The notes under the pieces are model-generated. The model did not search any database and was not told the origin of the DNA. It saw only the letters and a list, made by a program, of their open reading frames with translations. The translations under genes and the position numbers were made by a program. This document shows, one piece after another, positions 45,573-55,573 of a stretch of 64,000 bases of DNA. Source of the stretch: Desulfuromusa kysingii (GTDB lineage: Bacteria; Desulfobacterota; Desulfuromonadia; Desulfuromonadales; Geopsychrobacteraceae); assembly GCF_900107645.1 (NCBI RefSeq), contig NZ_FNQN01000006.1, forward strand, positions 204,068-268,067. The letters run 5' to 3'. Position 1 is the first letter of the stretch; each line of letters opens with the position of its first letter.

Positions 45573-45603
45573 AAAAGGGTAATAATCTTACGCCCTTTTA
45601 TTA
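45573..45603. terminator. Bidirectional terminator
   Basis: AAAAGGG and CCCTTTT arms, with an extra TAA/TTA pairing, lie between two convergent genes. A's and T's at both sides let it work in either direction. Confidence 0.8.
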
Positions 45604-45609
45604 AGAATA

Positions 45610-46749
45610 TCAGTGGGCAAATGGGGCTCCATATTGCTCCCATTGGCTATCAGGAACCAAGGCAATTTTGCCAATATAATCGCCACCTCTGTTAGCAAAA
45701 TAATTTTCTGCATTGTGGATATCTGAAAGACGGAAGGTTTGGTGCAGGACAGGCGTTAATTGACCGCTACGTATCCACTCGATCAATTGCTCTGCCTCTG
45801 CCCGGGTTCCGTGGGAAACACCGAAGACTTGAACCTGATAGAGATAGATCTTACTCCAAAGGATTTGACTTGAACTACCGGAACTGGCTCCAGCGTTCGA
45901 CAAACGTGGATAGGTTTTTCTTTCAGCCATACGATCAATCAGAACATCGATCAGTTGATTCGTCATTTCCCCACCGACCAAATCCATCACCGCATCGATA
46001 ATAACGCCACCCGTTGCTTTTGCGACCGAACCCTTTAAATCTTTTGAAGCGGTCCGATCGACAACGCTTTCTGCGCCCAATGCAAGTAAAACCTTCTCCT
46101 TGCCAGGACTACTCACCGCATGAGGTATCGCTCCAATGATGCGACAAAGTTGCAATAAAGCCGTCCCAACGCCGCCACTGGCACCAGTCACAAGAATATG
46201 TTCACCCGCCTTCACCTGCGCTGCAGTCAGCATGTGAAACGCGGTCTGATAAGAACACATCCCTAGAGCTGCCAGCTGTGCATCTGCCAGTTCAGGGTTA
46301 TCAATCCGATAAAATTGATTCGAAGGGACAACGATATATTCAGCATATCCACCATCACGGCCATGACCGTAATAATCTGGGGTCAAATTGATATCCCGAC
46401 GCTCATCTGGATAAATATTGAAATCGAGCAGTCCGCGTTCGCCGATTCGATCTTTTGCTACTCCGCTCCCTGTGGCGACAACATGACCGACAACATCGGC
46501 ACCTTGAATCCGTGGAAAGACCAGGGTCGGACTTCCCCCCATCTGGAATGAAGCGACATCATTTTCACTCTCAATAGAGTAAAGGCCTTCTCTGACTTTG
46601 CGATCGGTATTATTTTTTGCAGTCGCTGTGACTTGCACAAGGACTTCACCTTCACCCGGAGAAGGGACATCAATGTCTTCTCTATAAACTAACTTATCAA
46701 CGCCACCGTGTCCCACTAACAGAACGCCAGCCATTTTTTTAGGTATCAT
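45610..46749 (-). CDS. MDR-family oxidoreductase (alcohol dehydrogenase / quinone oxidoreductase like)
   Basis: A 379-residue medium-chain dehydrogenase/reductase. The N-terminal GroES-like fold starts at residue 9, with VTATAKNNTDRKVREGLY where QOR-type enzymes have a similar loop. The cofactor-binding motif is HILVTGASGGVGTALLQL. The classic zinc-binding Cys/His set of alcohol dehydrogenases is not evident, which favours the quinone-oxidoreductase group. AAGGAG precedes the ATG. No substrate can be given. Confidence 0.85.
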   Translation of the reverse strand: MIPKKMAGVLLVGHGGVDKLVYREDIDVPSPGEGEVLVQVTATAKNNTDRKVREGLYSIESENDVASFQMGGSPTLVFPRIQGADVVGHVVATGSGVAKDRIGERGLLDFNIYPDERRDINLTPDYYGHGRDGGYAEYIVVPSNQFYRIDNPELADAQLAALGMCSYQTAFHMLTAAQVKAGEHILVTGASGGVGTALLQLCRIIGAIPHAVSSPGKEKVLLALGAESVVDRTASKDLKGSVAKATGGVIIDAVMDLVGGEMTNQLIDVLIDRMAERKTYPRLSNAGASSGSSSQILWSKIYLYQVQVFGVSHGTRAEAEQLIEWIRSGQLTPVLHQTFRLSDIHNAENYFANRGGDYIGKIALVPDSQWEQYGAPFAH

Positions 46750-46969
46750 GTTGTGCTCCTTCTCTTTAACTTTAAGATTTAAATGTAGATATTTTTTATC
46801 CTTTAGACATCAAACTATAACCAATAGCATCTCTATTCACAAGGAACAATCAATAATAATTTTAACCACATGTGCCCCTGCAGCCGGAAAGTTTTAACGA
46901 TTATTTGGATTTGTAAGAGATCGAACCTGCAAGATAAAATCCTTCTTGGAAAGTTTTTTAAGTTTATTG

Positions 46970-47018
46970 TTGACAAAAATGGTCATATTAAACAATTATG
47001 AAAACCGTTTTCACAATT
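46970..47018 (+). promoter_or_regulatory. Promoter with palindromic operator before the S4 paralogue
   Basis: TTGACA (46970-46975) is a consensus -35; the -10 is weak (AATTAT or CAATTA near 46993-46999). A palindrome TGAAAACCGTTTTCA (46999-47013), extended to AATT on both sides (46994-47018), overlaps the expected start of transcription. A repressor site is likely. It does not match the Zur box I know. Confidence 0.55.
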
Positions 47019-47041
47019 ACGATAGGAGAAAGATTAAAGAC

Positions 47042-47662
47042 ATGGCAAAATTTACTGGCCCAAAAGGCAAAATAGTTCGTCGCTTCGGCGTCAATCTTTA
47101 CGGTAACCCCAAATTTGACCAACTACTACAAAGACGCAATCAAAAGCCCGGACAGCATGGGTCTGCCCAAGGTCATCGGCGGATTTCTGAATATGCCCTT
47201 CAATTAACGGAAAAACAAAAACTTCGCCACAGTTACTGCTTGTTGGAAAAACAATTTCGCAAGATCTTCAAAAAGGCTGAACAGCAGAAAGGTGTCACCG
47301 GGGACAATCTTTTGTCGTTATTGGAAAGACGTCTCGATACTCTTCTGTTTCGATCCGGCTTTGGTTGCACTATGATGCAGGCAAGGCAGTTAATTAACCA
47401 CGGTCATATTAAGGTCAATGACAGATGTGTTGATATTGCATCGTTCATGGTTAAAACTGGAGACCGAATCAGCGTCAGGGACTCTGAAAAAAGTCGAGTG
47501 TTGATTGCGCGACTGCTGAACGATAATTTACGTTTTATAGGTGCCCAATGGTTTAGCGTTGATAAATCAACTTTGACCGTTGTTGTTAATCACCTCCCTC
47601 AACGCAATGAAATTGAGTCTTTTGCAGATGAAAACATGGTTATTGAGTTTTACTCAAAGTAA
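47042..47662 (+). CDS. rpsD: Ribosomal protein S4 paralogue, cysteine-free N terminus
   Basis: The ATG at 47042 gives 206 residues; upstream ATGs lie within the promoter region. The N terminus MAKFTGPKGKIVRRFGVNLYG lacks the four zinc-binding cysteines of the C+ form of S4. The PGQHG motif and the S4 RNA-binding domain (ERRLDTLLFRSGF ... RQLINHGHIKVN) are intact. S4 genes normally lie in the alpha operon with rpsM, rpsK and rpoA. This copy stands alone, so it is probably a second S4, such as an alternative made under zinc limitation or another stress. The palindrome over its promoter fits conditional expression. Confidence 0.85.
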   Translation: MAKFTGPKGKIVRRFGVNLYGNPKFDQLLQRRNQKPGQHGSAQGHRRISEYALQLTEKQKLRHSYCLLEKQFRKIFKKAEQQKGVTGDNLLSLLERRLDTLLFRSGFGCTMMQARQLINHGHIKVNDRCVDIASFMVKTGDRISVRDSEKSRVLIARLLNDNLRFIGAQWFSVDKSTLTVVVNHLPQRNEIESFADENMVIEFYSK

Positions 47663-48194
47663 TTTTATTAAAGCCGACCTTATCAGCGTTGCTTTTTATC
47701 TGGGTTCCATTGTCATAGGGAACATGATGGTTCACAGTCTTGGACTCGTCACCGTTCTAGGGATGACTTTCCCCGCGGGAGCTGTGGCTGTTGGCTTGAC
47801 CTTTTCAGCGCGAGATATCGTCCAGGAACGCTATGGGACGTTTGGCTGCTGGGGATGGATGTTAGCGGCCTCATTGATCACTTTAGCGTTCAATCAACAG
47901 TTGGCCTTAGCTTCCGGATGTGCTTTTGTTATTTCTGAACTGAGTGATTGGTATATCTTTACAAAGTCGCGCGGTGGACTTAAGCAGCGGCTTGTGCTGA
48001 GTAATCTGGTTTCAACTCCATTAGATTCACTGGTTTTTGTCCTTCTCGCTTTTGGTCCTGTTTGGCCCGCAATATGGGGACAAACAATTATAAAAATCTG
48101 CAGCAGTCTGTTGATTTTACCACTGCTGAGAAGCGGAACAACTAACCACGACCGTATCAGTCCACAGCGTCGTAAAGCCCTGAATTCTGCCTAA
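47628..48194 (+). CDS. VUT-family transporter (YhhQ-like)
   Basis: The ATG at 47628 overlaps the S4 gene by 35 bases in another frame and gives 188 residues with about five membrane helices. The family pattern includes LGMTFPAGAVAVGLTFSARDIVQERYG and, at the end, RLVLSNLVSTPLDSLVFVLLAF. VUT proteins move queuosine precursors (YhhQ) or vitamins. Other in-frame starts at 47580 and 47607 are possible. Overlap with the S4 paralogue implies joint transcription, which is unusual. Confidence 0.82.
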   Translation: MKTWLLSFTQSNFIKADLISVAFYLGSIVIGNMMVHSLGLVTVLGMTFPAGAVAVGLTFSARDIVQERYGTFGCWGWMLAASLITLAFNQQLALASGCAFVISELSDWYIFTKSRGGLKQRLVLSNLVSTPLDSLVFVLLAFGPVWPAIWGQTIIKICSSLLILPLLRSGTTNHDRISPQRRKALNSA

Positions 48195-48473
48195 TCACAC
48201 AATCACAACACCTCATCTATGCGAATCCCTGATAGATTTAAACGCATAAAACTGACTGTTTCGTTGACTTTTATAAATCATCATGTTTTATGTAACAAAT
48301 CAGAGACATTAATTTCGTAAATATCAATATCCGATGGCTGCTCTGGCCTATTTCACCTTTTCAAGGATGGGATAAGGCAAGGGGGATAGCCATTATTTTA
48401 TTGATATTTTGTTTCACAATAGTATAGTTTTAGGTTTTATTATTTTATCGCGCTGCAGGAATTAATACCCACT

Positions 48474-49097
48474 ATGATTTTGCAAAAAGAAACCCCTCTG
48501 TTCCCCAAGACCAAGAAAATCCGCCACATTGATCCAGAATCTAAACGAGAAAAAATTTTAGACACGTCCCTTTCTCTGTTCGTTGAGAAGGGTTACCATC
48601 GCGTATCGATACCGAATATTGTTGAGGCTTCTGGAACGAGCACTGGAGCTATTTACAACCTGTTTGGCAATAAAGAAAATATTGCCCTCACTTTACATCA
48701 GCAACTGATCGAAAAGTTTATGCATTCTTTTCAGGGACGACTGCAGAATTGTACCACCACTTATGCAAAGTTGCGGGCTTTCTCAGAAGTGATTTATGAA
48801 CAGACCGAGACAGACCCCAACTGTGTTGAATATATGTTTTTCATGCGCCACTGTGAGTTTATCCCGGAGGTGTCACCCATTTGTATGACCGAACCATTCA
48901 GGGTTCTTAGAGAGATCATTCGGGATGGGATGAATTGCGGAGATGTCAGACCGGGTGATTTTTTTACCAGCGCCGTCTCTTATACCGGTGCAATCTTGCG
49001 CCCGGTACAACTCCATCTGGAGTGTATGCTCCCCAAACCACTGATGGAGAGCGCTGAAGATTTCTACGAAAACGCCTGGGCAGCAATCAAGGCCTGA
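48474..49097 (+). CDS. TetR-family regulator
   Basis: A 207-residue protein with an N-terminal helix-turn-helix (about 22-66): EKILDTSLSLFVEKGYHRVSIPNIVEASGTSTGAIYNLFGNKE. The C-terminal half has several Cys residues (NCVEYMFFMRHCEF, ISPICMTEP), which is not general for the family and could mean redox or metal sensing. It ends 30 bases before the convergent paaK gene. A role in controlling the IorAB/PaaK genes is possible but only from position. Confidence 0.85.
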   Translation: MILQKETPLFPKTKKIRHIDPESKREKILDTSLSLFVEKGYHRVSIPNIVEASGTSTGAIYNLFGNKENIALTLHQQLIEKFMHSFQGRLQNCTTTYAKLRAFSEVIYEQTETDPNCVEYMFFMRHCEFIPEVSPICMTEPFRVLREIIRDGMNCGDVRPGDFFTSAVSYTGAILRPVQLHLECMLPKPLMESAEDFYENAWAAIKA

Positions 49098-49127
49098 GCG
49101 ACCCAGACAGACAACAGTGTCAACGAT

Positions 49128-50441
49128 CTATGATTCGCGCCGATCAATGACACGAACCGCTTTCCCTTCGTGACGTTTGACACTTCCAGGTTCAACCAGT
49201 TTGACGTTAGCGCTGACTCCAAGAACAGCCGCTAATCTCTTCTCGACCTGGACGACAAATTGACGCTGTTGTTTCATTTCATCAAAAAAGATATGCTCGT
49301 TGACTTCAACCTGAACCTCAAGAGAATCCCGGTTGTTCTTACGCTCTACAATCAGCTGGTAATGAGGTTCAGCCCCCTTGATCTTGAATAGCACCTCTTC
49401 AATCTGGGTCGGGAAGACATTCACTCCCTTGATGATCAACATATCATCAGAACGGCCCCGAGTCTTCTCCATGCGTGCCAGAGTACGGCCACATTCGCAA
49501 GGGGCATAATTAAGTCTGGTGATATCCCGAGTCCGGTAGCGTATCATTGGAAACGCTTGTTTTGTCAGGCTGGTAATGACCAATTCCCCCACGGAACCTT
49601 CAGGCAAGACGACTCCGGTGTCAGGATCGATAATTTCAGGATAAAAATGATCTTCAGCGAAATGCATGCCCTGTTTGAAAAGACATTCACCCGCAACTCC
49701 GGGACCCATAATTTCTGAAAGTCCATAATTATCAGTGGCAATAATGCCCAGTCGCTGCTCCAGTTCGACCCGCATCTGTTCACTCCATGGCTCCGCGCCA
49801 AACAGGCCAACCCGCAAAGAGAGTGAGCGAGGATCGATCCCCTGTTTTTCCATCCGGTCAGCAAGCGTTAATCCATATGAAGGGGTACACACCAATACAG
49901 AAGAACAGTAATCCTGCATAATCATAAGTTGCTTATCGGTATTGCCACCGGACATGGGGATAACTGAGGCCCCAATAGCTTCTGAGCCATAGTGGAGTCC
50001 AAATGCGCCCGTAAATAGGCCATAACCAAATGCAATGTGGACAATATCTTCTGCAGTGACGCCACCCGCAGTCATAAAGCGGGCAACAAGTTCGGTCCAG
50101 ACCTTAATATCCTCTTTTGTATAACCGACGACTGTTGGTTTACCTGTTGTCCCTGAAGATGAGTGAATTCTGACGACGTCACGCAACGGTACCGCAAACA
50201 TCCCATAAGGATAGTTGAGACGTAAATCCTCTTTCGTTGTAAACGGTAATTGGTGTAAATCTTCCAAAGATTGTAAGTCCCCAGGATGAAAACCTGAGTC
50301 TTTGAACTTGGACTGATAACAGGGAACTTTGTCGGCAACAAGTGACAGAGTATTTTTTAAGCGTCTTAATTGCAGTTGCCTTATTTCTTCCCTTGGCATG
50401 CACTCAGCAGCAGGATTTAACGTTTTAACAGGAGAATTCAT
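49128..50441 (-). CDS. paaK: Phenylacetate-CoA ligase, copy 1
   Basis: This 437-residue enzyme activates phenylacetate (or another arylacetate) with ATP and CoA. Motifs: [16 protein letters not shown] (ATP-binding P-loop), [22 protein letters not shown], and [26 protein letters not shown]. Length and order match PaaK. It is the last gene of the minus-strand cluster and about half identical by eye to copy 2 at 50934. Confidence 0.93.
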   Translation of the reverse strand: MNSPVKTLNPAAECMPREEIRQLQLRRLKNTLSLVADKVPCYQSKFKDSGFHPGDLQSLEDLHQLPFTTKEDLRLNYPYGMFAVPLRDVVRIHSSSGTTGKPTVVGYTKEDIKVWTELVARFMTAGGVTAEDIVHIAFGYGLFTGAFGLHYGSEAIGASVIPMSGGNTDKQLMIMQDYCSSVLVCTPSYGLTLADRMEKQGIDPRSLSLRVGLFGAEPWSEQMRVELEQRLGIIATDNYGLSEIMGPGVAGECLFKQGMHFAEDHFYPEIIDPDTGVVLPEGSVGELVITSLTKQAFPMIRYRTRDITRLNYAPCECGRTLARMEKTRGRSDDMLIIKGVNVFPTQIEEVLFKIKGAEPHYQLIVERKNNRDSLEVQVEVNEHIFFDEMKQQRQFVVQVEKRLAAVLGVSANVKLVEPGSVKRHEGKAVRVIDRRES

Positions 50442-50491
50442 AGCTCAACTTATAGATTAAGTAATAGTTTATAAATAGGCGATTAAGCATA

Positions 50492-50923
50492 CTAAATAGA
50501 TGTTATTTTATGCCCAGGTAGAATCTTCACACCGCTCTGTGTCAACGCCGCAATGGCTTCATCCACATCGTCAAAACGGAAAATGATGACGGCGTTATCT
50601 CCAGACCGCTCAACAAAAGCGTACATATACTCGACATTGACATTGTGTTGATCAAGGGTGCGTAATATTGAGGATAAGCCTCCGGGAGAATCAGGAACAG
50701 CAACGCCAATGACTTGGGTGATACTCACCGTAAATTTTTGTTCCTTCAAAACTTTCAGAGCTTTTTTACTGTCATCGACAATCAGTCGCAAAATACCAAA
50801 ATCGGAAGTATCAGCCAAAGAGAGTGCGCGGATATTAATTCCATTTTCTCCGAGAATCCCGGTAACCTCTGCAAGCCGACCCGATTTATTTTCAATGAAT
50901 ATCGAAATCTGTTCAACTTTCAT
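50492..50923 (-). CDS. ACT-domain protein
   Basis: The ATG at 50923 follows TAAGGAGG and gives 143 residues: two ACT domains in tandem (about 4-65 and 72-140), the first beginning [19 protein letters not shown] and the second [20 protein letters not shown]. There is no enzyme domain. Proteins like this lie between ior and paaK genes in many anaerobes and probably sense an aromatic amino acid. It sits 10 bases after the copy 2 paaK stop. Confidence 0.9.
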   Translation of the reverse strand: MKVEQISIFIENKSGRLAEVTGILGENGINIRALSLADTSDFGILRLIVDDSKKALKVLKEQKFTVSITQVIGVAVPDSPGGLSSILRTLDQHNVNVEYMYAFVERSGDNAVIIFRFDDVDEAIAALTQSGVKILPGHKITSI

Positions 50924-50933
50924 AACTGCCTCC

Positions 50934-52241
50934 TTAGGACTCTTTTGGACGATTATCGATAACCCGCCGAGCCTTACCTTCACTCCGGGCAATTGACTTG
51001 GGTTCTACCAAACGGACATTACAGGTAACCCCCAGAAGATCCTTGATATCTTTTCTGATCTTGTTAGAAAGCCCCTGCAAAACCTTAACTTCATCTGAGA
51101 ATGTATGCTCATGGACCTCGACCTGAACTTCCAGAGTGTCAAGTTTCCCATCGCGTTCAACAATCAGTTGATAATGTGGTTCAATTCCGTCGATGGCAAA
51201 GAGAACTGATTCAATCTGACTCGGGAACACATTGACGCCACGAATAATCAGCATATCATCGCTACGGCCACTCAGACGCTCAATTCGTGCGTGGGTCCGT
51301 CCACAGATACAGGGTTCTTTGGTCAGACGGGTGATATCACGAGTCCGATAACGGATCAGAGGGATTCCTTCCTTGGTGATGGTGGTGATGACCAATTCAC
51401 CCTTTTCACCATCGGGTAACACTTCACCTGTGTCGGGGTTGATAATTTCCGGGATAAAGTGATCCTCCCAAATATGCAAGCCGTTTTGGGCTTCAATACA
51501 TTCGATCCCGACGCCCGGACCAAGAATTTCTGATAAACCATAAATATCAATTGCCTTGATGTTAAGTTTCGTTTCAATTTCCTGACGCATCTTCTCACTC
51601 CAGGGTTCAGCACCAAAAATGCCGACCTTGAGTTTCAGCGAGCGGATGTCGATCTTCTCTTCTGCTGCAACTTCAGCTAAATACAAGCTGTATGACGGGG
51701 TACAGGTCAGAACTGTCGAACCAAAATCCTGCATGATCATGAGTTGTTTTTTAGTGTTCCCACCTGACATTGGGATAACGGATGCCCCGATCCGCTCAGC
51801 ACCATAATGGGCACCGAGACCACCGGTAAATAATCCGTAGCCGTAAGCGTTATGGATAATGTCGCCCTGATGAGCACCAGCGGCAACAAAAGAGCGGGCC
51901 ACCATCTCGGTCCAATTCTCAATATCCCGGCGGGAATACCCAACAACCGTTGGTTTACCGGTCGTTCCCGATGAGGCATGAATGCGGACAATCTGCTCCA
52001 ATGGTACAGCAAACAAGCCATAGGGATAACTATCCCGCATATCTTGTTTTAAGGTAAATGGTAGGCGACGTAGGTCATCAAGGGTCTTAATATGCGCCGG
52101 CTTGATACCCCATTGGTCAAAAGATTTACGATAAAACGGAACCGTCGCGTAGACTTTTTCGACAGTCTGTTGGAGCCGCTTTAATTGTAACGATTCCAAC
52201 GCTTCACGTGGCAACGTTTCAAAGTCATTATTCCAAATCAT
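50934..52241 (-). CDS. paaK: Phenylacetate-CoA ligase, copy 2
   Basis: The ATG at 52241 (GGGAG upstream) gives 435 residues with the same motifs as copy 1: [38 protein letters not shown] and [26 protein letters not shown]. Two different copies in one operon suggest different arylacetates (phenyl-, hydroxyphenyl- or indoleacetate), an inference. It lies next to iorB. Confidence 0.93.
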   Translation of the reverse strand: MIWNNDFETLPREALESLQLKRLQQTVEKVYATVPFYRKSFDQWGIKPAHIKTLDDLRRLPFTLKQDMRDSYPYGLFAVPLEQIVRIHASSGTTGKPTVVGYSRRDIENWTEMVARSFVAAGAHQGDIIHNAYGYGLFTGGLGAHYGAERIGASVIPMSGGNTKKQLMIMQDFGSTVLTCTPSYSLYLAEVAAEEKIDIRSLKLKVGIFGAEPWSEKMRQEIETKLNIKAIDIYGLSEILGPGVGIECIEAQNGLHIWEDHFIPEIINPDTGEVLPDGEKGELVITTITKEGIPLIRYRTRDITRLTKEPCICGRTHARIERLSGRSDDMLIIRGVNVFPSQIESVLFAIDGIEPHYQLIVERDGKLDTLEVQVEVHEHTFSDEVKVLQGLSNKIRKDIKDLLGVTCNVRLVEPKSIARSEGKARRVIDNRPKES

Positions 52242-52275
52242 AAAAATCACTCCCAAAAAGAATAAAAGTCTTTGA

Positions 52276-52854
52276 TCACTTAGTCTGACAGCCTAAATCA
52301 AATGCTTTCAGGTTGACCGCCAATAACCGCTCAGGGATCATTTTCCGTAATGCGGTGAGCCAGAGATCTCGATCAAATTCTAAAACATTCGAAAGAGCTC
52401 CAAGGAGAACAGTATTGACCGTTTTCGCGTTCCCCGCCTCTAAAGCAAGGACAAGACCGTTAACTAGTGTCGTATCTGCAAACTGTTGGCGCATGTTGGC
52501 GACAATATTTTCAGGATAGGCTTGTTGACCTAGAGCCACTGACGGTGGAGCAATCTTCCAGTCATTGACAATGACCTTTCCACTTGGGCGCATTAAAGGT
52601 AAATAACGACAAGTCTCCAGCATTTCAAAACTGAAAAGGATATCAACCTCCCCTTCAGGGATAATTGAAGAGTAAACTTTTTCACCATAACGGACATGAG
52701 AAACAACACTTCCACCCCGTTGCGACATCCCGTGAACTTCATTCTTTTTGACATCAAGGCCAGCCATCAGCATCACCTCAGAAATGATTTCACTGGCCAA
52801 CAGAATTCCTTGTCCACCAACTCCGGCTAAGAGAATATTCGTGACTTTATTCAT
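52276..52854 (-). CDS. iorB: Indolepyruvate ferredoxin oxidoreductase beta subunit
   Basis: The smaller subunit of the arylpyruvate oxidoreductase, 192 residues. The gamma-type domain starts [24 protein letters not shown] and carries [22 protein letters not shown], both diagnostic of IorB. The start overlaps the iorA stop by four bases, so the subunits are coupled. Confidence 0.95.
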   Translation of the reverse strand: MNKVTNILLAGVGGQGILLASEIISEVMLMAGLDVKKNEVHGMSQRGGSVVSHVRYGEKVYSSIIPEGEVDILFSFEMLETCRYLPLMRPSGKVIVNDWKIAPPSVALGQQAYPENIVANMRQQFADTTLVNGLVLALEAGNAKTVNTVLLGALSNVLEFDRDLWLTALRKMIPERLLAVNLKAFDLGCQTK

Positions 52855-54608
52855 AATTTTTCACCGCACTCCTGAAAAGCATCAAATCCACAGGTTTGTT
52901 GGCAGACCTTACAACCGGTGCAAATAATTTTGTCAATATTTGATTTCTTATTCTCTTCATCCCAGGTAATAGCTGGGCACCCCAAACGTAAACAGGCTTT
53001 ACATCCGGTACATTTATCATGATCAACAAATAGCGGAGTGCGCCGTTCTATGTTGTCTCGTGGGACCAACATACAGGGGCGAGTGGTGATAATAACCGAC
53101 GCTTCAGGGCGCGCCATCTCTTCACGTATCGTCTTGCGGGTCAAGGCGATGTCGTATGGGTCAACAACTTGTACGTGCTTGACACCAACTGCGCGACAGA
53201 GTTGCTCAATATCGACACGTGGGGCTTCAAGCTCATTCAGAGTATAACCTGATGTCGGGTTTTCTTGTCGGCCAGTCATTGCCGTGATCCGATTATCCAG
53301 AATTATGACAGTGGCTGCCGATTGGTTATAAACCATATCGAGAAGACCATTGATGCCCGTATGCAAGAAGGTAGAATCACCAATAACGGCGACAACTTTA
53401 CGTTGCTCTTCTGCAGAAAGAACTTTGCTGATTCCAGTTGCGTTGCCGATGCTGGCACCCATGCAAATACAGGTGTCCATGGCTGAAAGTGGCGGCATAA
53501 ATCCAAGTGTATAACAACCAATATCGCCAGTGACATAGGCTTTAGCGCGATTCAGTTCCATAAATACACTTCGGTGTGGACAGCCGGGACACATGTTCGG
53601 TGGACGCTGTGGCAGATCAGCTGAAGTATCTTCCAAAGGCAATGACTTTCCGAACAGCCCCGCTTGCAGACGTCCTGGAGTGAGTTCACCACAGACTGAT
53701 AATTTATCCTTGCCATGAACCTTGATTCCCATCGCCTGGACCTGTTCTTCAATGAAGGGGTCGAGTTCTTCGATGACATAGAGGGTTTCATAGTTTGCGG
53801 CAAAATCACGAATCATCTGTTTAGGCAGTGGGTAAACCATGCCCAGTTTAAGAATATCCGCATCAGGCATAATCTCTTTAACATATTGATAGGAGACTCC
53901 AGAAGTGATAACGCCGATCTCCCCTGCCCCTTTCTCGACCCGATTAAACGCTTGCTGGCATGCCCACTCTTCAAGATCCAGGGTGCGCTGTTCAACAATG
54001 ACATGCCGCTTACGGGCATTACCTGGCAACATCACTAGCTTTGCCGGATTTCGCTCAAGCTTTGGAACCGGAATATCGGTCGGGCGTTCACTCAAAAGTG
54101 CTGCTGATTTAGAGTGGGATATTCTGGTTGTCGTCCGCAGAAACACCGGGGTATCAAACTGTTCACTAACAGCAAATGCCAGTTTGGTAAAATCAAGAGC
54201 TTCTTGACTGTCAGAAGGTTCAAACATGGGGACTTTAGCAAACTTGGCAAAATTGCGATTGTCCTGTTCATTCTGAGATGAGTGCAATTCAGGGTCATCA
54301 GCTGTTACGATAACCAAGCCTCCACGGACTCCCGTATATGAAAGGGTAAAAAGTGGGTCAGCCGCAACATTAACGCCGACATGCTTCATGGTGACCAGTG
54401 CACGAGCACCACCGAAGCAGGCTCCGATTGCAACTTCCAGAGCAACTTTTTCATTGGGCGCCCAAGAGGCGTTGATATCCTTATATTGAGTGATCGTTTC
54501 AAGGATCTCAGTACTGGGGGTACCAGGATAGGCGCAAGCCACCAACGCACCTGCTTCATAGGTGCCGCGAGCAATCGCCTCATTTCCAGAGAGTAAAACT
54601 TTTTTCAT
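52851..54608 (-). CDS. iorA: Indolepyruvate ferredoxin oxidoreductase alpha subunit
   Basis: This 585-residue subunit converts arylpyruvates to aryl-acetyl-CoA using thiamine diphosphate and ferredoxin. The N-terminal pyrimidine-binding domain starts with SGNEAIARGTYEAGALVACAYPGTPSTEIL. The thiamine diphosphate site is GDSTFLHTGINGLLDMVYN (about 405-423). The C terminus holds two [4Fe-4S] motifs: CTGCKACLRLGC and CTGCKVCQQTCG. It is the first gene of the cluster ior-paaK-ACT-paaK for phenylalanine, tyrosine or tryptophan degradation or synthesis. Confidence 0.95.
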   Translation of the reverse strand: MKKVLLSGNEAIARGTYEAGALVACAYPGTPSTEILETITQYKDINASWAPNEKVALEVAIGACFGGARALVTMKHVGVNVAADPLFTLSYTGVRGGLVIVTADDPELHSSQNEQDNRNFAKFAKVPMFEPSDSQEALDFTKLAFAVSEQFDTPVFLRTTTRISHSKSAALLSERPTDIPVPKLERNPAKLVMLPGNARKRHVIVEQRTLDLEEWACQQAFNRVEKGAGEIGVITSGVSYQYVKEIMPDADILKLGMVYPLPKQMIRDFAANYETLYVIEELDPFIEEQVQAMGIKVHGKDKLSVCGELTPGRLQAGLFGKSLPLEDTSADLPQRPPNMCPGCPHRSVFMELNRAKAYVTGDIGCYTLGFMPPLSAMDTCICMGASIGNATGISKVLSAEEQRKVVAVIGDSTFLHTGINGLLDMVYNQSAATVIILDNRITAMTGRQENPTSGYTLNELEAPRVDIEQLCRAVGVKHVQVVDPYDIALTRKTIREEMARPEASVIITTRPCMLVPRDNIERRTPLFVDHDKCTGCKACLRLGCPAITWDEENKKSNIDKIICTGCKVCQQTCGFDAFQECGEKL

Positions 54609-54679
54609 AACAGCCCTTGTATAAAGTGGAAATAGGTCAAAGCAATGGACGAATAAATCTTCGGGATAATAGGCAATTG

Positions 54680-55573
54680 CTATGAGTCTGTCAAATGAAG
54701 CATGACACCCTCAAGTAAACCGGAATCAGAGACCCGCAGCGTTGATAACTGAAGCTGGTTGAGCAGATAGAGTAAAATCTCAATCCCCGGCAAGATTAAG
54801 TCCCCACGACCGGTTTCCATCCCGGGAAGATTTTCTCGTTGCAGCTCGCTCATAGATTCAAGTTTTTGTTTAATATTAAGCAGCCAATCTACCGATAAAA
54901 CGTGATTATTGATTAATGCAGCATTATATTCAAGCAAAGAAAGATGGATAGCCGCCAGAGTCGTAATCGTCCCAGCGGTACCAATCAGTTGATAATTTTT
55001 ATGTTTCAGACCGGCCTGATTAAGGTCTTCAGAAAAAAGACCGAAGGTCGCTTTAATTTGCTGCTCTCTCTCAGCCGCTGATAAACTCTCTTCACTCAGA
55101 CGAACAACACCAAGTGGATAGCTTTGCTGATAATGAATGAGTTCATCACTGACGCAGGATATCTCGGTACTGCCACCACCAATATCAAGGACAACAGCCA
55201 CATCAGGAAGAGGATCAATAACAGCTAAAGCACCATTAGCAGCTAAAAAAGCCTCCTCTTCTCCGGCAATAATCTCGATTTTAATATTCGTGGCAGCATA
55301 GACCTCAGCGACAAAAATATCACTGTTTTTTGCGTGTCTTAATGCCGCAGTGCCTACAGCTTTGACACAGGAGATACCGAGGGAAGAAATGACTTGTTTA
55401 TAGGATATCAGTGTCTCCAAGCTGCGTCGCATTCCAGCTTCTGAGAGATTTCCCTGTGCCGTGAGACCACCTGCAAGTCGGGTTATCTGCCGAAAATATT
55501 GTGGTGGTTCCGACTTGGAACCGCTGAGGAGCATCCTGATGGTGTTGCTGCCCACGTCAATAACGGCGATCAT
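54680..55573 (-). CDS. Ppx/GppA phosphatase family protein
   Basis: The ATG at 55573 shares a base with the stop of the NptA-like gene and gives 297 residues, the short form of the family. The ASKHA-fold phosphate loops are AVIDVGSNTIRMLLSG (about 3-18) and VAVVLDIGGGSTEI (about 123-136). It hydrolyses polyphosphate ends or pppGpp; which one cannot be told. Its coupling to a phosphate transporter gene supports a phosphate or polyphosphate role. Confidence 0.92.
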   Translation of the reverse strand: MIAVIDVGSNTIRMLLSGSKSEPPQYFRQITRLAGGLTAQGNLSEAGMRRSLETLISYKQVISSLGISCVKAVGTAALRHAKNSDIFVAEVYAATNIKIEIIAGEEEAFLAANGALAVIDPLPDVAVVLDIGGGSTEISCVSDELIHYQQSYPLGVVRLSEESLSAAEREQQIKATFGLFSEDLNQAGLKHKNYQLIGTAGTITTLAAIHLSLLEYNAALINNHVLSVDWLLNIKQKLESMSELQRENLPGMETGRGDLILPGIEILLYLLNQLQLSTLRVSDSGLLEGVMLHLTDS

